64,000 bases of DNA from Desulfobulbaceae bacterium (GCA_024640625.1 JAHEER010000013.1:1-64000), one strand, 5' to 3'; shown: positions 45,059 to 54,613, numbered from the stretch's first letter. Numbers and translations are program-made. The notes: generated from the letters alone by a model not told the origin.

Positions 45059-46507
45059 ATGATCGAAATGGGAAGTGAAAATAAGGACAGCGGCCGGCAT
45101 CCGAAGGACGCCGGACTGCAGTCGTTTACCCTGGTAAAGTATTTTTCCTTCTCCGCCCTCGGAGCGATTCTCATTTTTACCATGATCCTCTCCTGGATCA
45201 TTTCCAACAACGCCAAGGTGGTCATGCTCAAGCAGAGCGAAGACTATTCCCTGCTGCTGGCCGGCAACATCAACCAACAGGTGTTCAGACGTTTCGTGCT
45301 CCCCGCGGTGGTTCGCTACGGCCGGATCGCGCTGAGAAATCCTGATCAGTTCGGTTACCTGGACAAGATAGTCAGCGAGATCGTCCAGGGGCTGGACATC
45401 GATTCCGTTACTATTTACGACTCCAAGGAAAACATCGTTTCCTACTCGACCCTGCCCGAACTGGTTGGTAAGCGGGACAGGGGAGGCATCGAATACGAAA
45501 AGGCGCTTAAGGGCGCAGCCAATTCCAGGTTCATCTATAGCGGCTCGATGTGGAGTCTGCTGTCATCCGACCCGCAGATAAGCTGTCAGCTCATGACTTT
45601 TATTCCGTTCAGGCAGGTAAGGGAGAGTGGTGAGGCGGGTGATGCCATCATGGGAGTCATCGAGATCGCCAAAGATCTCTCCAAGGACTACACCGCCATA
45701 TTAAAGCTCCAGGGCCGCATCATGATCGTCTCGGCGGTGGTGATGCTGGTGCTTTTCCTGGTGCTGCGCGTCATTGTCCTGCGCGCCGGCACTATTCTAG
45801 AGCGCAGGATGGGTGAGCGGATCAGACTCAAGGAGCAGCTCGACAAGACCGAACAGCTGGCCCATCTTGGTACCATGGTGGCGACGGTGTCCCACGAAAT
45901 TAAGAGCCCGCTGGGCATCGTCAGATCGACGGCCGAGATCCTCAAAAAACGAATAGAGAAAGTAGCCCCGGGCAACGAGAACCTGGCCCAGATCATCGTC
46001 GATGAAACCGCTAGACTCAACACCATCGTTACCGAATTTCTCGATTTTGCCAGACCGCAGCAGCCCAAGCTGAAATCTTGCGATCTGCAATTGATTCTGG
46101 ACAAAGCCATAAATTTCACCCGGTCAATGGCCGTAAAGCAGGGGGTGGAGATCGAGACAAGCTATGCCGGTAATGGGATAGTCAGAGAGGTCGACGAGGA
46201 TATGCTCTACCGGGCTTTTCTCAATATCATCCTCAACGGTATCCAGGCGATGGAAACAGGCGGCCGGCTGGTGGTCGAAACCCAGGAAGGAGAAGAAGGG
46301 CAGATCATTGTATCATTCCGGGACAACGGTCCCGGAATGAGCGAGGAAAAGGCTGCCCAGATATTCGAGCCCTTCTTTACAGACAAGACCAAGGGCACCG
46401 GTCTCGGGTTGGCCATTACCAAAAATATAGTCGAAGAACATGGTGGAGAAATCCGGGTCGAGAGCCGAGTACAGGAAGGTACGCGTTTTGTCATCCTCTT
46501 CCCCTGA
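45059..46507 (+). CDS. Membrane sensor histidine kinase, orphan
   Basis: TM1 (~30-52), a periplasmic sensor domain of ~135 residues, TM2 (~215-240), HisKA with VATVSHEIKSPLG (His ~279), and HATPase with DNGPGMSEEKA and [18 protein letters not shown]. No HAMP is obvious and no response-regulator gene is adjacent. Starts seven bases after the radical SAM gene; its 3' end overlaps the next ABC gene by about 20 bases. Confidence 0.9.
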   Translation: MIEMGSENKDSGRHPKDAGLQSFTLVKYFSFSALGAILIFTMILSWIISNNAKVVMLKQSEDYSLLLAGNINQQVFRRFVLPAVVRYGRIALRNPDQFGYLDKIVSEIVQGLDIDSVTIYDSKENIVSYSTLPELVGKRDRGGIEYEKALKGAANSRFIYSGSMWSLLSSDPQISCQLMTFIPFRQVRESGEAGDAIMGVIEIAKDLSKDYTAILKLQGRIMIVSAVVMLVLFLVLRVIVLRAGTILERRMGERIRLKEQLDKTEQLAHLGTMVATVSHEIKSPLGIVRSTAEILKKRIEKVAPGNENLAQIIVDETARLNTIVTEFLDFARPQQPKLKSCDLQLILDKAINFTRSMAVKQGVEIETSYAGNGIVREVDEDMLYRAFLNIILNGIQAMETGGRLVVETQEGEEGQIIVSFRDNGPGMSEEKAAQIFEPFFTDKTKGTGLGLAITKNIVEEHGGEIRVESRVQEGTRFVILFP

Positions 46508-47114
46508 TTCCCCCTGTCTGCTCGTCCAATCGCTGAGGTTTGCCGACAGCGGTCCCTACAGCTTCTCGCTTGGACCGGGGAGTTGTACCGGTATTAACGG
46601 CGTCTCCGGGGTGGGCAAGACCCGGTTGCTGAGGGCTTTGGCCGATATCGATCAGAGTACGGGCAGGGTAGTGCTGAACGGCAAGGATCGTGAGCACTAC
46701 ACGCCTCCGCAATGGCGCCGCCTGGTGGCACTGGTTCCGGCCGAATCGCGCTGGTGGCACCCGACCGTGGCGGAGCATTTACCCGTTGACCATGACCAGC
46801 AGCAGGCAGTTGAATTGCTGCAGGGCTGCGGTTTTGAACCCGACATCCTGGGCTGGGATGTGAGCCGGCTTTCCACCGGCGAAAAGCAGCGGCTCAGTCT
46901 GGTCCGGGCTCTGATCAGAACCCCGCAGATCCTGCTGCTCGACGAGGCTGGCTCGGGGCTGGACCGGGACAACGGGGAACTGCTCGAGGGACTGGTGAGC
47001 AATTTTCTTGGGGGTAAAGGAGCAGCGGCGATCTGGGTCAGTCACGATCCGGAACAATTGGAGCGGGTGGCCACGCTGACCATGACTATGTTTAAAGATC
47101 GCCTTTGTTTCTGA
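46488..47114 (+). CDS. fetA: ABC transporter ATPase, FetA-like
   Basis: Walker A GVSGVGKT, Q-loop region ALVPAESRWW, signature LSTGEKQRLSL, Walker B ILLLDEAGSG and the H-loop WVSHDPEQ. The short ~200-residue size and the adjacent FetB-type membrane gene match the FetAB (YbbLM) exporter linked to iron homeostasis in E. coli. The start is uncertain: TTG 46488 has AGGAAGGT upstream; the frame is open further 5' inside the kinase gene. Confidence 0.85.
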   Translation: MSSSSPDSPCLLVQSLRFADSGPYSFSLGPGSCTGINGVSGVGKTRLLRALADIDQSTGRVVLNGKDREHYTPPQWRRLVALVPAESRWWHPTVAEHLPVDHDQQQAVELLQGCGFEPDILGWDVSRLSTGEKQRLSLVRALIRTPQILLLDEAGSGLDRDNGELLEGLVSNFLGGKGAAAIWVSHDPEQLERVATLTMTMFKDRLCF

Positions 47115-47158
47115 TAGGACATTGACAGAAGAGAGCTTCATGGGAGGTGAGCCGAGAG

Positions 47159-47959
47159 ATGAACGTTGCCATACTTTCACCGCTTGATCTATCGATTGCC
47201 GCGGCCCTCATCCTTATTCTGGCCGGTCTCAGTTTCAACCTCAAACTTGGCCTGGAGTCTCAAATACTCATTGCCTCCATCAGGATGACCATACAGTTGC
47301 TGTTGATCGGACTGGTTCTGCACTATCTTTTTTCGTCGGGTTCGGTCTGGCTCATTATCCTGGTTTCCCAGGTTATGCTGCTGGCTGCGGGGAGGGAGGT
47401 TAGGGCCCGCCTGAAAAGAAAGCTGCGGGGCTTTTTTGGCTACCATGTCGGGGTGAGCGCGATGTTTGTCTCATCGTTTTCGGTCGCCCTGCTCGCCCTG
47501 CTCGTTATCCTACGTCAGGATCCCTGGTATGAGCCGCGCTATGCGATTCCCTTTCTGGGGATGCTGCTGGGCAACACCATGACAGGTGTGGCGCTGGCCG
47601 CCGATCGGTTGACCAGCCTTTTCTATGAACAGAGGGAGGTCATCGAGCAGCGTTTAATGCTGGGAGAAACCCGCTCCGAGGCGGTCAGCGACATTCGGCG
47701 GGACTGCATGCGCACTGGTATGATTCCATTGATCAACTCGATGGCCGCCACGGGACTGGTCAGTCTGCCGGGCATGATGACCGGACAGATTCTGGGCGGG
47801 ACGCCACCGATCGAGGCAGTGAAATACCAGATACTGATCATGTTTCTGATTGGTGCGGGGTCGGGATTTGGGGTTATTTGCGCCATCTATATGATCGAGA
47901 AGCATCTGTTTGATGACCGCCATCGTCTTGTGCTTGATAAACTGCTGCCGGCAGGGTGA
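47159..47959 (+). CDS. fetB: FetB-like membrane permease (UPF0014)
   Basis: Multi-helix membrane protein with family marks LKLGLESQILIASIRMTIQL, FLGMLLGNTMTGVALAADR, SMAATGLVSLPGMMTGQI and GGTPPIEAVKYQI. ATG 47159 follows GGGAGGTGA at good spacing. Partner of the ATPase directly upstream; probable metal (iron) export. Confidence 0.9.
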   Translation: MNVAILSPLDLSIAAALILILAGLSFNLKLGLESQILIASIRMTIQLLLIGLVLHYLFSSGSVWLIILVSQVMLLAAGREVRARLKRKLRGFFGYHVGVSAMFVSSFSVALLALLVILRQDPWYEPRYAIPFLGMLLGNTMTGVALAADRLTSLFYEQREVIEQRLMLGETRSEAVSDIRRDCMRTGMIPLINSMAATGLVSLPGMMTGQILGGTPPIEAVKYQILIMFLIGAGSGFGVICAIYMIEKHLFDDRHRLVLDKLLPAG

Positions 47960-48011
47960 GGCGGCGGCCTTGTATGAGCACAGGCAATCATAGCGGATAT
48001 ATGAGAAGACT

Positions 48012-48232
48012 ATGAACGAGAAACTGGATTTTTTTTCAGCCGACGCAGCATCAGGCAGTTCACTGAAGAACCGGTAAGCGATAGTCAAATCGAGGCAATC
48101 CTGCAGGCCGGCATGCCGGCTCCCTCGGCCAGGGCCAGAGATCCCTGGCGTTTCGTGGTTACCAGGAGATCTGCAGATCTTGAGATGATGCGGACAAGCG
48201 AACCCGTTTCAGAGCCGACTACGTGCTGGTAA
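48012..48232 (+). pseudogene. Nitroreductase-family remnant, frameshifted and truncated
   Basis: ATG 48012 opens MNEKLDFF, then a run of eight T (48028-48035) breaks the frame. In the next frame the family sequence continues: SRRSIRQFTEEPVSDSQIEA, ILQAGMPAPSARARDPWRFV, VTRRSADLEMM, then a stop at 48230-48232. About 75 residues are recognisable, so the C-terminal FMN-binding half is missing. The rest of 47960-48325 holds no gene. Confidence 0.78.
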
Positions 48233-48325
48233 ACCGTTGAGCATATCATCATTAAGCACTAAGAGGATACCGAAGCGGCCCCGGCGGGCCCTGCACCATT
48301 AACCAATGAAAGACAAGAGAGTACG

Positions 48326-50056
48326 ATGGGCAAGAAAGTAGTTGTAGTCGGAGCGGTAGCCGCGGGACCGAAAGGCGCGGTAAGGGTGAAGCGTCTCGAC
48401 CCGGATGCCGAAGTGGTACTGATCGATCAGGACAGCCTGATTTCCTACGGTGGCTGCGGCATTCCCTATTATGTCTCCGGCGATGTGCCGGATGAGAAAG
48501 AATTGCGTTCCACCAATTTTCACATGCTCAGGGATGAATACTTCTTTGAGAAGGCCAAAGGGGTCACCACCCTGACCTCAACCCGGGTGACGGGCATCGA
48601 CCGGCTCAGTAAAGTGGTCAAGGCCGAGCAGGTGACCACTGGCGAGGTGAAAGAAATAGGCTACGATAAGCTGCTGCTGGCCACCGGCAGCGAACCAATC
48701 GTGCCGCCGCTTGCGGGCCTCGATCTGGACGGAGTGTTCACCGTTAACAATCTCCACAAAGCCATCGAGATCAAAGACCGGATCGCCAAAGGGTTGGTCG
48801 GAAAAGCGGTGATCGTCGGCGGCGGAGCCATCGGCATCGAAATGGCCGAGGCTTTCAAGGATTTGTGGGGCATCGATGCGACCATCGTCGAAATGAAATC
48901 CCATCTGCTGCCCAGCCTGGTCGATTGGGAGATGGCCGATATTCTCGCCAAGCATCTGCGGGACAGCGGGCTCGAGGTGCACCTCGGGGAGGCGGCACAG
49001 GAGATTCTGGGCGACGAGCAGGGAAACGTTCGCGGCGTCAGGACCGACAAAAGAGAGATCGACGGCGATATGGTAATCATCGCTGTGGGGGTACGGCCCC
49101 GCTCTGCCCTGGCCCTGGAGGCCGGACTGCATGTTTCCCGCGGCGGCGCCATCGTGGTCAATGAACGTATGCAGACCTCCGATCCGGACATCTATGCAGC
49201 CGGGGATTGCGTGGAGATCACCCACCTGGTATCGGGACAGAAATTTTTCGCCCCCCTCGGCTCGCTGGCCAACAAGCAGGGCCGGGTGGCGGGTGACAAT
49301 ATCTGCGGGATACCGTCCGTTTTTAAAGGCGGCGTGGGCAGTTTCATCATGAAGGGCTTTGACATGAGCATCGGATCGGCGGGATTGACCCTGCAGGACG
49401 CCAGGGAGGCCGGGTTCGACGCCGATATTTCGCTTACTTCGCCGATCGACCGGGCCCATTTTTACCCAACCCAGGCAGTTACGTGCTTCCTCATGGTGTT
49501 TGACCGCCGAACCAGGCGAGTGCTGGGCCTGCAGGGAATAGGCCCGATGGGCGACGGTATTCTGGCCCGTATTAACGGAGCCGCGCCCCTGCTCTGCGAG
49601 GGAGGTGTCATCGAAGACTTCAATAATATCGAAATGGCTTATTCACCACCATTTTCGGCAGCCATCGACTCGATCAACGCGGCTGCTTATGTGGCTGAAA
49701 ATCTTTGTGACGGGAGGATGCGCAAGATCGACATGGGGCAATTCTTGGCTTACATGGAGAACTCGGCTCTGCAGCCGGACTGGGTCATGCTTGATGTCCG
49801 CCATCCCAAGCAGGCCAGGCCGTTCGTCGAAAAGTTCGGCACCGAGCGCTGGCTTTCCCTGCCCTATGACGAGGTCCGGGAGCGCTTTGCGGAACTGCCC
49901 CGGGACAAAACCATGGTCATCATCTGCAATGCCGGTTCCAGGTCATATGAAGTCCAGCGTTTTCTCGATCACCACGGCTACTCGAACAATACGGTGTTGG
50001 CCGGCGGCATCAATGTGGTCAAGCGTATGAATGTGGACTGGCTGCCCTCTATCTAA
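48326..50056 (+). CDS. CoA-disulfide reductase-like flavoprotein fused to rhodanese domain
   Basis: Pyridine nucleotide-disulfide oxidoreductase fold: first FAD loop VVVGAVAAGP, single redox Cys C44 in YGGCGIPYYVSG (CoADR type), NAD(P) loop VIVGGGAIGIEMAEAF, and YAAGDCVE second FAD motif. The C-terminal ~110 residues are a rhodanese domain with active-site loop CNAGSRSY. Such fusions reduce CoA-disulfide or -persulfide and polysulfide; a role in sulfur metabolism fits the inferred organism. Confidence 0.9.
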   Translation: MGKKVVVVGAVAAGPKGAVRVKRLDPDAEVVLIDQDSLISYGGCGIPYYVSGDVPDEKELRSTNFHMLRDEYFFEKAKGVTTLTSTRVTGIDRLSKVVKAEQVTTGEVKEIGYDKLLLATGSEPIVPPLAGLDLDGVFTVNNLHKAIEIKDRIAKGLVGKAVIVGGGAIGIEMAEAFKDLWGIDATIVEMKSHLLPSLVDWEMADILAKHLRDSGLEVHLGEAAQEILGDEQGNVRGVRTDKREIDGDMVIIAVGVRPRSALALEAGLHVSRGGAIVVNERMQTSDPDIYAAGDCVEITHLVSGQKFFAPLGSLANKQGRVAGDNICGIPSVFKGGVGSFIMKGFDMSIGSAGLTLQDAREAGFDADISLTSPIDRAHFYPTQAVTCFLMVFDRRTRRVLGLQGIGPMGDGILARINGAAPLLCEGGVIEDFNNIEMAYSPPFSAAIDSINAAAYVAENLCDGRMRKIDMGQFLAYMENSALQPDWVMLDVRHPKQARPFVEKFGTERWLSLPYDEVRERFAELPRDKTMVIICNAGSRSYEVQRFLDHHGYSNNTVLAGGINVVKRMNVDWLPSI

Positions 50057-50059
50057 AAA

Positions 50060-50152
50060 GGGGACGCAATACCCATCGTGTCCCTGTGTTGAATGGAACG
50101 AGAGTTGGTGCAACTCCAAGTCTGGATGGGACACGATGGGTATTGTGTCCCC
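50060..50152. repeat. REP/MITE-like palindrome, copy 1
   Basis: A 25-bp arm beginning GGGGACGCAATACCCATC (50060-50084) pairs with 50128-50152 with one mismatch. An inner hairpin GAGTTG-gtg-CAACTC sits in the centre. It fills the gap between two convergent genes and could act as a two-way terminator. Arms resemble the palindrome at 54614. Confidence 0.8.
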
Positions 50153-50160
50153 AGCAAAGG

Positions 50161-50934
50161 TCAACTGAGCAGGGCGGGTATCCGGTCGAAGTAGCGGCCC
50201 ACTTCAGCAGGGTTGTGGGCATCGGAGCCCAGAGTCAGAGGGATCTCCTTGTCCCGCGCCAGGGCGATAATTTCCGGTCGTGGAAAGGGCAGGCCGCGAT
50301 ATTTATAGCCTGAGGTGTTGATCTCCAGAGCCATACCAACACTTTTAACCTCGTCGAGCAGGGTGTCGATCTGCTCCCAGTGACTGTCCTCGAGATGGAG
50401 GTTGGGCTGGTGTCTGAGTCCCGCGTCCAGGTGGCAGAGAATGTGAGCCGGTATGGTGCGCACCCCTTCTGTGAGGGTGGCGAAATAGCGGTTCAAGAAT
50501 TTGCGGCTGCCGTAACGTTCGATAAGGCCGATGGTTCTCCGGTTATTGCTCAGTACGTTGAGGTGTTCGTTGTGGCCGTCAATCCTGAAAAAATGACAGC
50601 TCAGGCCGACCCAGTCCCATCTCCTCCAGGCCAACCTCTCAAGGATTCGCTCCACACATTCGGGGTTGTAGCCGACCTCGACGCCGAGGCCGATCATGAT
50701 GCGGTTGGCATAGTGCTGCTTCAGTCGCCAACCTTCCTCGAAATAGTTGTCGAAATCCTCTTCGGTCAGCCAGGTGCGGTAGGCAGCGTTGATGCCCTCT
50801 TCGAGGTGCTCGAGAAAGACCAGCCGGGCGAGTCCCCGGTCAATGGCGCTGAGCACATATTCCTCCATGGTGCCGCTGGCATGGCGGCAGAGACTGGTGT
50901 GAATATGCGTATCTGAAAGAAGATCTACTTTCAT
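50161..50934 (-). CDS. PHP-domain phosphatase, histidinol-phosphatase-like
   Basis: PHP metal motifs: DTHIHTSLCRHASG near the start, then FLEHLEEG, GLGVEVGY, LSCHFFRIDGH, ILCHLDAG, ALEINTSGYKYRG and TLGSDAHNPAEVG. About 258 residues, like HisK/HisJ-type histidinol phosphatases; other PHP phosphoesterases are possible. Start ATG 50934 is used; GTG 50946 is in frame, and neither has a strong ribosome-binding site. Confidence 0.85.
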   Translation of the reverse strand: MKVDLLSDTHIHTSLCRHASGTMEEYVLSAIDRGLARLVFLEHLEEGINAAYRTWLTEEDFDNYFEEGWRLKQHYANRIMIGLGVEVGYNPECVERILERLAWRRWDWVGLSCHFFRIDGHNEHLNVLSNNRRTIGLIERYGSRKFLNRYFATLTEGVRTIPAHILCHLDAGLRHQPNLHLEDSHWEQIDTLLDEVKSVGMALEINTSGYKYRGLPFPRPEIIALARDKEIPLTLGSDAHNPAEVGRYFDRIPALLS

Positions 50935-50997
50935 GGGGGGAACCACGGTAATGCGATTTCAGTGCCGGCTGCAGAAGGCAAGGACCGGCCGAATCTT

Positions 50998-51192
50998 TCA
51001 GGCGTTGCCTTTCGGGAAGAAGTGGAGCGTGCCGTCGATATCGGAGGTGTCGCAATAGTGCCCCATCTCCAGCTCGAGATCCACATATTCTTCAATTCCG
51101 TCAATTTCCAGAGAAAGAGAAGGACCGTCAGGAAGGTGGTAGACAATGGTCCTGACGCTGGTCAGATCCACCGGGCGGACAAACAATTTCAT
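50998..51192 (-). CDS. Small hypothetical protein (64 aa)
   Basis: Begins MKLFVRPVDLTSVRTIVYHL, acidic, with an LSLEIDGIEEYVDLELEMG strand-like core and no membrane helix. ATG 51192 is preferred over the longer frame to 51231 because it starts the even-looking part. 63 bases upstream of the PHP gene on the same strand. No family recognised. Confidence 0.5.
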   Translation of the reverse strand: MKLFVRPVDLTSVRTIVYHLPDGPSLSLEIDGIEEYVDLELEMGHYCDTSDIDGTLHFFPKGNA

Positions 51193-51447
51193 TAACAATC
51201 CCAAGGGTGGTTCAAAAGTATGTAAGGTCAATCACAAAAGCAGATCAAAGTCGCCTGCTTATTGGAGTGAAACATATACGAACATTTGCAGAAAACTGCA
51301 AGCGCCATCCGTTCGAATTTTTGGGTTAGATCGGTAGTTGACTGTTATTTATGCAATAAATTTTTATCTGGAAAGCACAGGGACCCATCACTTAATTTTG
51401 AAATTTCAACATGTGGTGTTGCGTCCGTCTCGCTATTTATTTGTCAT

Positions 51448-51476
51448 TTGACACCAAGAGCGCAACCGTTTAATAT
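51448..51476 (+). promoter_or_regulatory. Sigma-70 type promoter
   Basis: TTGACA (51448-51453), exactly 17 bases, TAATAT (51471-51476): nearly consensus. It faces the gene at 51547. A short hairpin CCACC-acaa-GGTGG (51503-51516) follows in the leader. Apart from this, the stretch 51193-51546 holds nothing coding. Confidence 0.75.
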
Positions 51477-51546
51477 TGGCCGTTCGGACAAATGCAATTT
51501 TACCACCACAAGGTGGCTGTTATAATTATTTTTATGGGTAGTCAAA

Positions 51547-52488
51547 ATGAGTCAAACTGAATTGAACGCAAAAGAAAAGGCTCTCTTCGGCAAGAGCACC
51601 AATCCTTCCAACATCGAACCATTGAAGTTGACCATGGACAGTCAGCTGAAGTTTCGCTGCCATCCGGGTGTAAGTTGTTTTACCGCCTGCTGCGGCAACA
51701 TCAAGATCGTCCTCACCCCTTATGACATCCTGATGTTGACCCGCCGATTGGAAATCCAGCCCCACGAATTTCTCCACACCTATACCACTCCGACTTATCT
51801 GGAAAAGACGGATATGCCGGGCGTGATGATCAAACTGCGTGAGGAGGACAACAAGTGTCCATTCGTCACCCCCGATGGCTGTACCGTCTACACCGACCGT
51901 CCCACGGCCTGCCGCTACTATCCGGTCGGTATGGCCGATTTCCGCGAAGGGGGCAGCAAGGATGCCGACGGCAAAGAAATCAATCCGGACGAGGAGAAAT
52001 TTTTCTTCCTGGTCAGGGAGGACCACTGCAGGGGTCACGAGGAAGACAAACTCTGGACCGTGGGGGAGTGGCGGGCCGACCAGGGCGTCGATGTCCGCGA
52101 TGAAATGAACAAGAAATGGCTGCGCCTCATCATGCGCCGCAAGTCGTTCGGTCACCAGGCCAATCTCTCCGAACAGGCGAAGCGTATGTTTTTCATGGCC
52201 TCCACCGACCTGCATCATTTCCGCCGCTTCATTTTTGAAAGCTCCTTTCTCAACACCTATGAACTGGAAGAGGATCTGATTGAGAAAATCAAGGAAGATG
52301 ATGTAGAACTGATGATGTTTTCGTTTGACTATTTAGCCAACAGCCTGTTCGGGGCGCAGATCCCGGGTATGAAGATCAAGGATGAAAAGATCCAGGAAAA
52401 GGTTGCCCAGATAAAACAGCGCCAGGACGAGGCGGTGGTAAGTGCGGTCCAGGAATACGAGGACATGAAGAAAGTGCGGAACAGCTAG
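51547..52488 (+). CDS. YkgJ-family cysteine-cluster protein
   Basis: The N-terminal metal-binding pattern CHPGVSCFTACCGN is followed by LTPYDILMLTRRL, CPFVTPDGCTVYTDRPTACR and DHCRGH, the arrangement of the YkgJ/FliB-like zinc- or iron-chelating family (UPF0153). The ~130-residue C-terminal extension is helical and charged. Function unknown. Own promoter at 51448 and terminator at 52516. Confidence 0.85.
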   Translation: MSQTELNAKEKALFGKSTNPSNIEPLKLTMDSQLKFRCHPGVSCFTACCGNIKIVLTPYDILMLTRRLEIQPHEFLHTYTTPTYLEKTDMPGVMIKLREEDNKCPFVTPDGCTVYTDRPTACRYYPVGMADFREGGSKDADGKEINPDEEKFFFLVREDHCRGHEEDKLWTVGEWRADQGVDVRDEMNKKWLRLIMRRKSFGHQANLSEQAKRMFFMASTDLHHFRRFIFESSFLNTYELEEDLIEKIKEDDVELMMFSFDYLANSLFGAQIPGMKIKDEKIQEKVAQIKQRQDEAVVSAVQEYEDMKKVRNS

Positions 52489-52515
52489 CGCCACCACCTT
52501 ATCGCTTTTACCCTC

Positions 52516-52550
52516 AAGGGCCGCGGAATATTTTCCGTCGGCCCTTTTTC
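52516..52550 (+). terminator. Intrinsic terminator
   Basis: AAGGGCCG-CGGAA / TTCCG-T-CGGCCCTT with a four-base loop and following T-rich run (52544-52555), 28 bases after the stop of the YkgJ-like gene. Confidence 0.88.
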
Positions 52551-52643
52551 TTTTTATTACCCGCCATTTTCACGCCCCTCGAAAAGTAAAAAATTGCAAT
52601 CAAATGTTGGGTACGGCGCCACAGTTTATTATAGTGTGCCGTT

Positions 52644-54599
52644 ATGTATGATACCGATCCAGACCCGGAATCGGCTTCATCTCTGGAGCAGAGGATGACC
52701 GGCAGGGGTTTGCATGACAAGCAGATAGCAGGATTGTTCGCCGCCCTCGGCGAGCAGCAGGACTTTGTCTTTCTCGACACCTCCATGGTGGATCGGGTAA
52801 ACCATCGTTCACTGCTGTTCACCGAACCCGTCGAACGGCTTCGCTTTCAGGCCGGGGAAAACCGGGCAGAGTTCCTCGCTCGTTCAGCCTGGTGGCTGGA
52901 CCAGGGCTACTATCTTGCCGGCTGGCTCGGTTATGAATTTCTGCATGATGAGCTTGCCGTCGGGCGCAAAGACGAGACAGCGGCGCTGGCCGATCTGGGC
53001 GTCTACAGGGCGCCGATGAGTTTCGATCACCTCAGCGGGACTACCAATTTTCCTCCGTTGATCGAACCGGAGCAGGACGATTCATCCTACCTGCTCACCA
53101 ACCTGCACCCGACCATCGAGGAGGACCAGTACTGCAGGGCCATCGATCGGATTCTCGAATATATCGCCGCCGGCGACACTTACCAGGTCAACTACACATT
53201 CAAGCTCCATTTCGATTTCGACGGTTCAGCAACGCGCCTCTATCGCGACCTGCGGCGCAGTCAGCCGGTTCCCTACGGCTGCTTTATGAAGAGCGGCGAG
53301 AGCCGTATCCTGTCGTTTTCACCCGAGTTGTTTTTTCGTCTGGAGGGAGGAAAAATCATCGCCCGGCCCATGAAGGGTACAATGAAGCGCGGACGTTTCA
53401 GCGGCGAAGACCAGGAGATCTCCCGCCGACTGAACATTGATGTGAAGAACCGCAGTGAGAACGTGATGATTGTCGATCTGCTCCGCAACGATCTATCCCA
53501 CCTGGTGGACAACACCGGCGGCGGGGTGGTCCAAGTGGAATCACTGTTCGACGTCGAGCGCTATCGCACCGTATTTCAGATGACTTCGACAATTGTGGCC
53601 ACCCGCTTTGGCAGGGACCGGGTGGAGCCGTCCAGGATACTGGAGGCACTGTTTCCCTGCGGATCGGTGACCGGTGCACCGAAGATCAGGACCATGGAGA
53701 TCATTGAGGAGCTGGAAATAGAGTCGCGGGGTGTTTACACAGGGGCCATCGGCTATTTCGGCCCGGCCGGGGACGCGGCCTTTAACGTACCGATCAGAAC
53801 GGTGGTGCTGAACGGCCGGAAGGGGGAAATGGGCATCGGCTCCGGCATCGTCGCCGACTCCTCCCCCGTGGGCGAGTGGCGCGAATGTTTGCTCAAGGCC
53901 CGCTTCCTGACCAATCCCCCGCCGCAGTTCGAACTGCTCGAAACTTTGCTCTTTGATCCCCACACAGGCTATCTCTATGTCGATGAGCACCTCGAGCGGC
54001 TTACGGCATCAGCCGACTATCTTGGCCGTGCCTGCGACGGGCAGCGGCTGCGCTCGCAACTGGATGACTTTGGTGCCACCCTCACCGGCACCAGCTGCAG
54101 GAGGGTCCGGGTGCTGGTCACAGAAGACGGCGAAGCAGCGCTTGAGGCCCAGGAATGTGCGCGGCCTCAAGCACTTTCTCTCGGTGAGGCCCGTGAGTTA
54201 CATCCGGAACCCTCCGGCGAGGTCGGCTTCGCCGACGAGACCACCGACAGCACCTCACCCTGGCTGTTTCACAAAACCACACGTCGGGAGCTCTATGATA
54301 AGGCCTGGCGCCAAGCCTGCTCTGATGGGTTGCTCGACCTGGTATTCTGCAACGAAAAACAGGAAGTCACCGAGGGTGCCATCTCCAACATCATCGTTGA
54401 AAAAAACGGCCGCTATTTCACGCCGCCGCTCCATTGCGGGCTGTTGCCCGGAGTCATGCGGGCCCGCCTGCTGGCCGGAGTGGAGGACTGTGCACTAGAG
54501 GAAAAGGTGCTCTACCGGGACGACCTGCGGCAGGCCGATCAGATCTATCTATGCAATTCGGTACGCGGTGTGGTGCCGGTTAAGCTTAGGGGACCATAA
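52644..54599 (+). CDS. pabB-pabC: Fused aminodeoxychorismate synthase component I / aminodeoxychorismate lyase
   Basis: Residues ~1-420 are a chorismate-utilising PabB: GYEFLHDE, YIAAGDTYQVNYTFKL, the ARPMKGT catalytic Lys region, VMIVDLLRNDLSHL, LFPCGSVTGAPKIR and GIGSGIVADSSP. Residues ~430-651 are a PabC-like class IV PLP enzyme: LFDPHTGYLYVDEHLERL, NEKQEVTEGAISNIIV and LLPGVMRARLL. Together they take chorismate to p-aminobenzoate for folate; the glutamine amidotransferase PabA is not nearby. folC at 61.4 kb is another folate gene. Confidence 0.92.
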   Translation: MYDTDPDPESASSLEQRMTGRGLHDKQIAGLFAALGEQQDFVFLDTSMVDRVNHRSLLFTEPVERLRFQAGENRAEFLARSAWWLDQGYYLAGWLGYEFLHDELAVGRKDETAALADLGVYRAPMSFDHLSGTTNFPPLIEPEQDDSSYLLTNLHPTIEEDQYCRAIDRILEYIAAGDTYQVNYTFKLHFDFDGSATRLYRDLRRSQPVPYGCFMKSGESRILSFSPELFFRLEGGKIIARPMKGTMKRGRFSGEDQEISRRLNIDVKNRSENVMIVDLLRNDLSHLVDNTGGGVVQVESLFDVERYRTVFQMTSTIVATRFGRDRVEPSRILEALFPCGSVTGAPKIRTMEIIEELEIESRGVYTGAIGYFGPAGDAAFNVPIRTVVLNGRKGEMGIGSGIVADSSPVGEWRECLLKARFLTNPPPQFELLETLLFDPHTGYLYVDEHLERLTASADYLGRACDGQRLRSQLDDFGATLTGTSCRRVRVLVTEDGEAALEAQECARPQALSLGEARELHPEPSGEVGFADETTDSTSPWLFHKTTRRELYDKAWRQACSDGLLDLVFCNEKQEVTEGAISNIIVEKNGRYFTPPLHCGLLPGVMRARLLAGVEDCALEEKVLYRDDLRQADQIYLCNSVRGVVPVKLRGP

Positions 54600-54613
54600 A
54601 TTTCGGAGATCTC

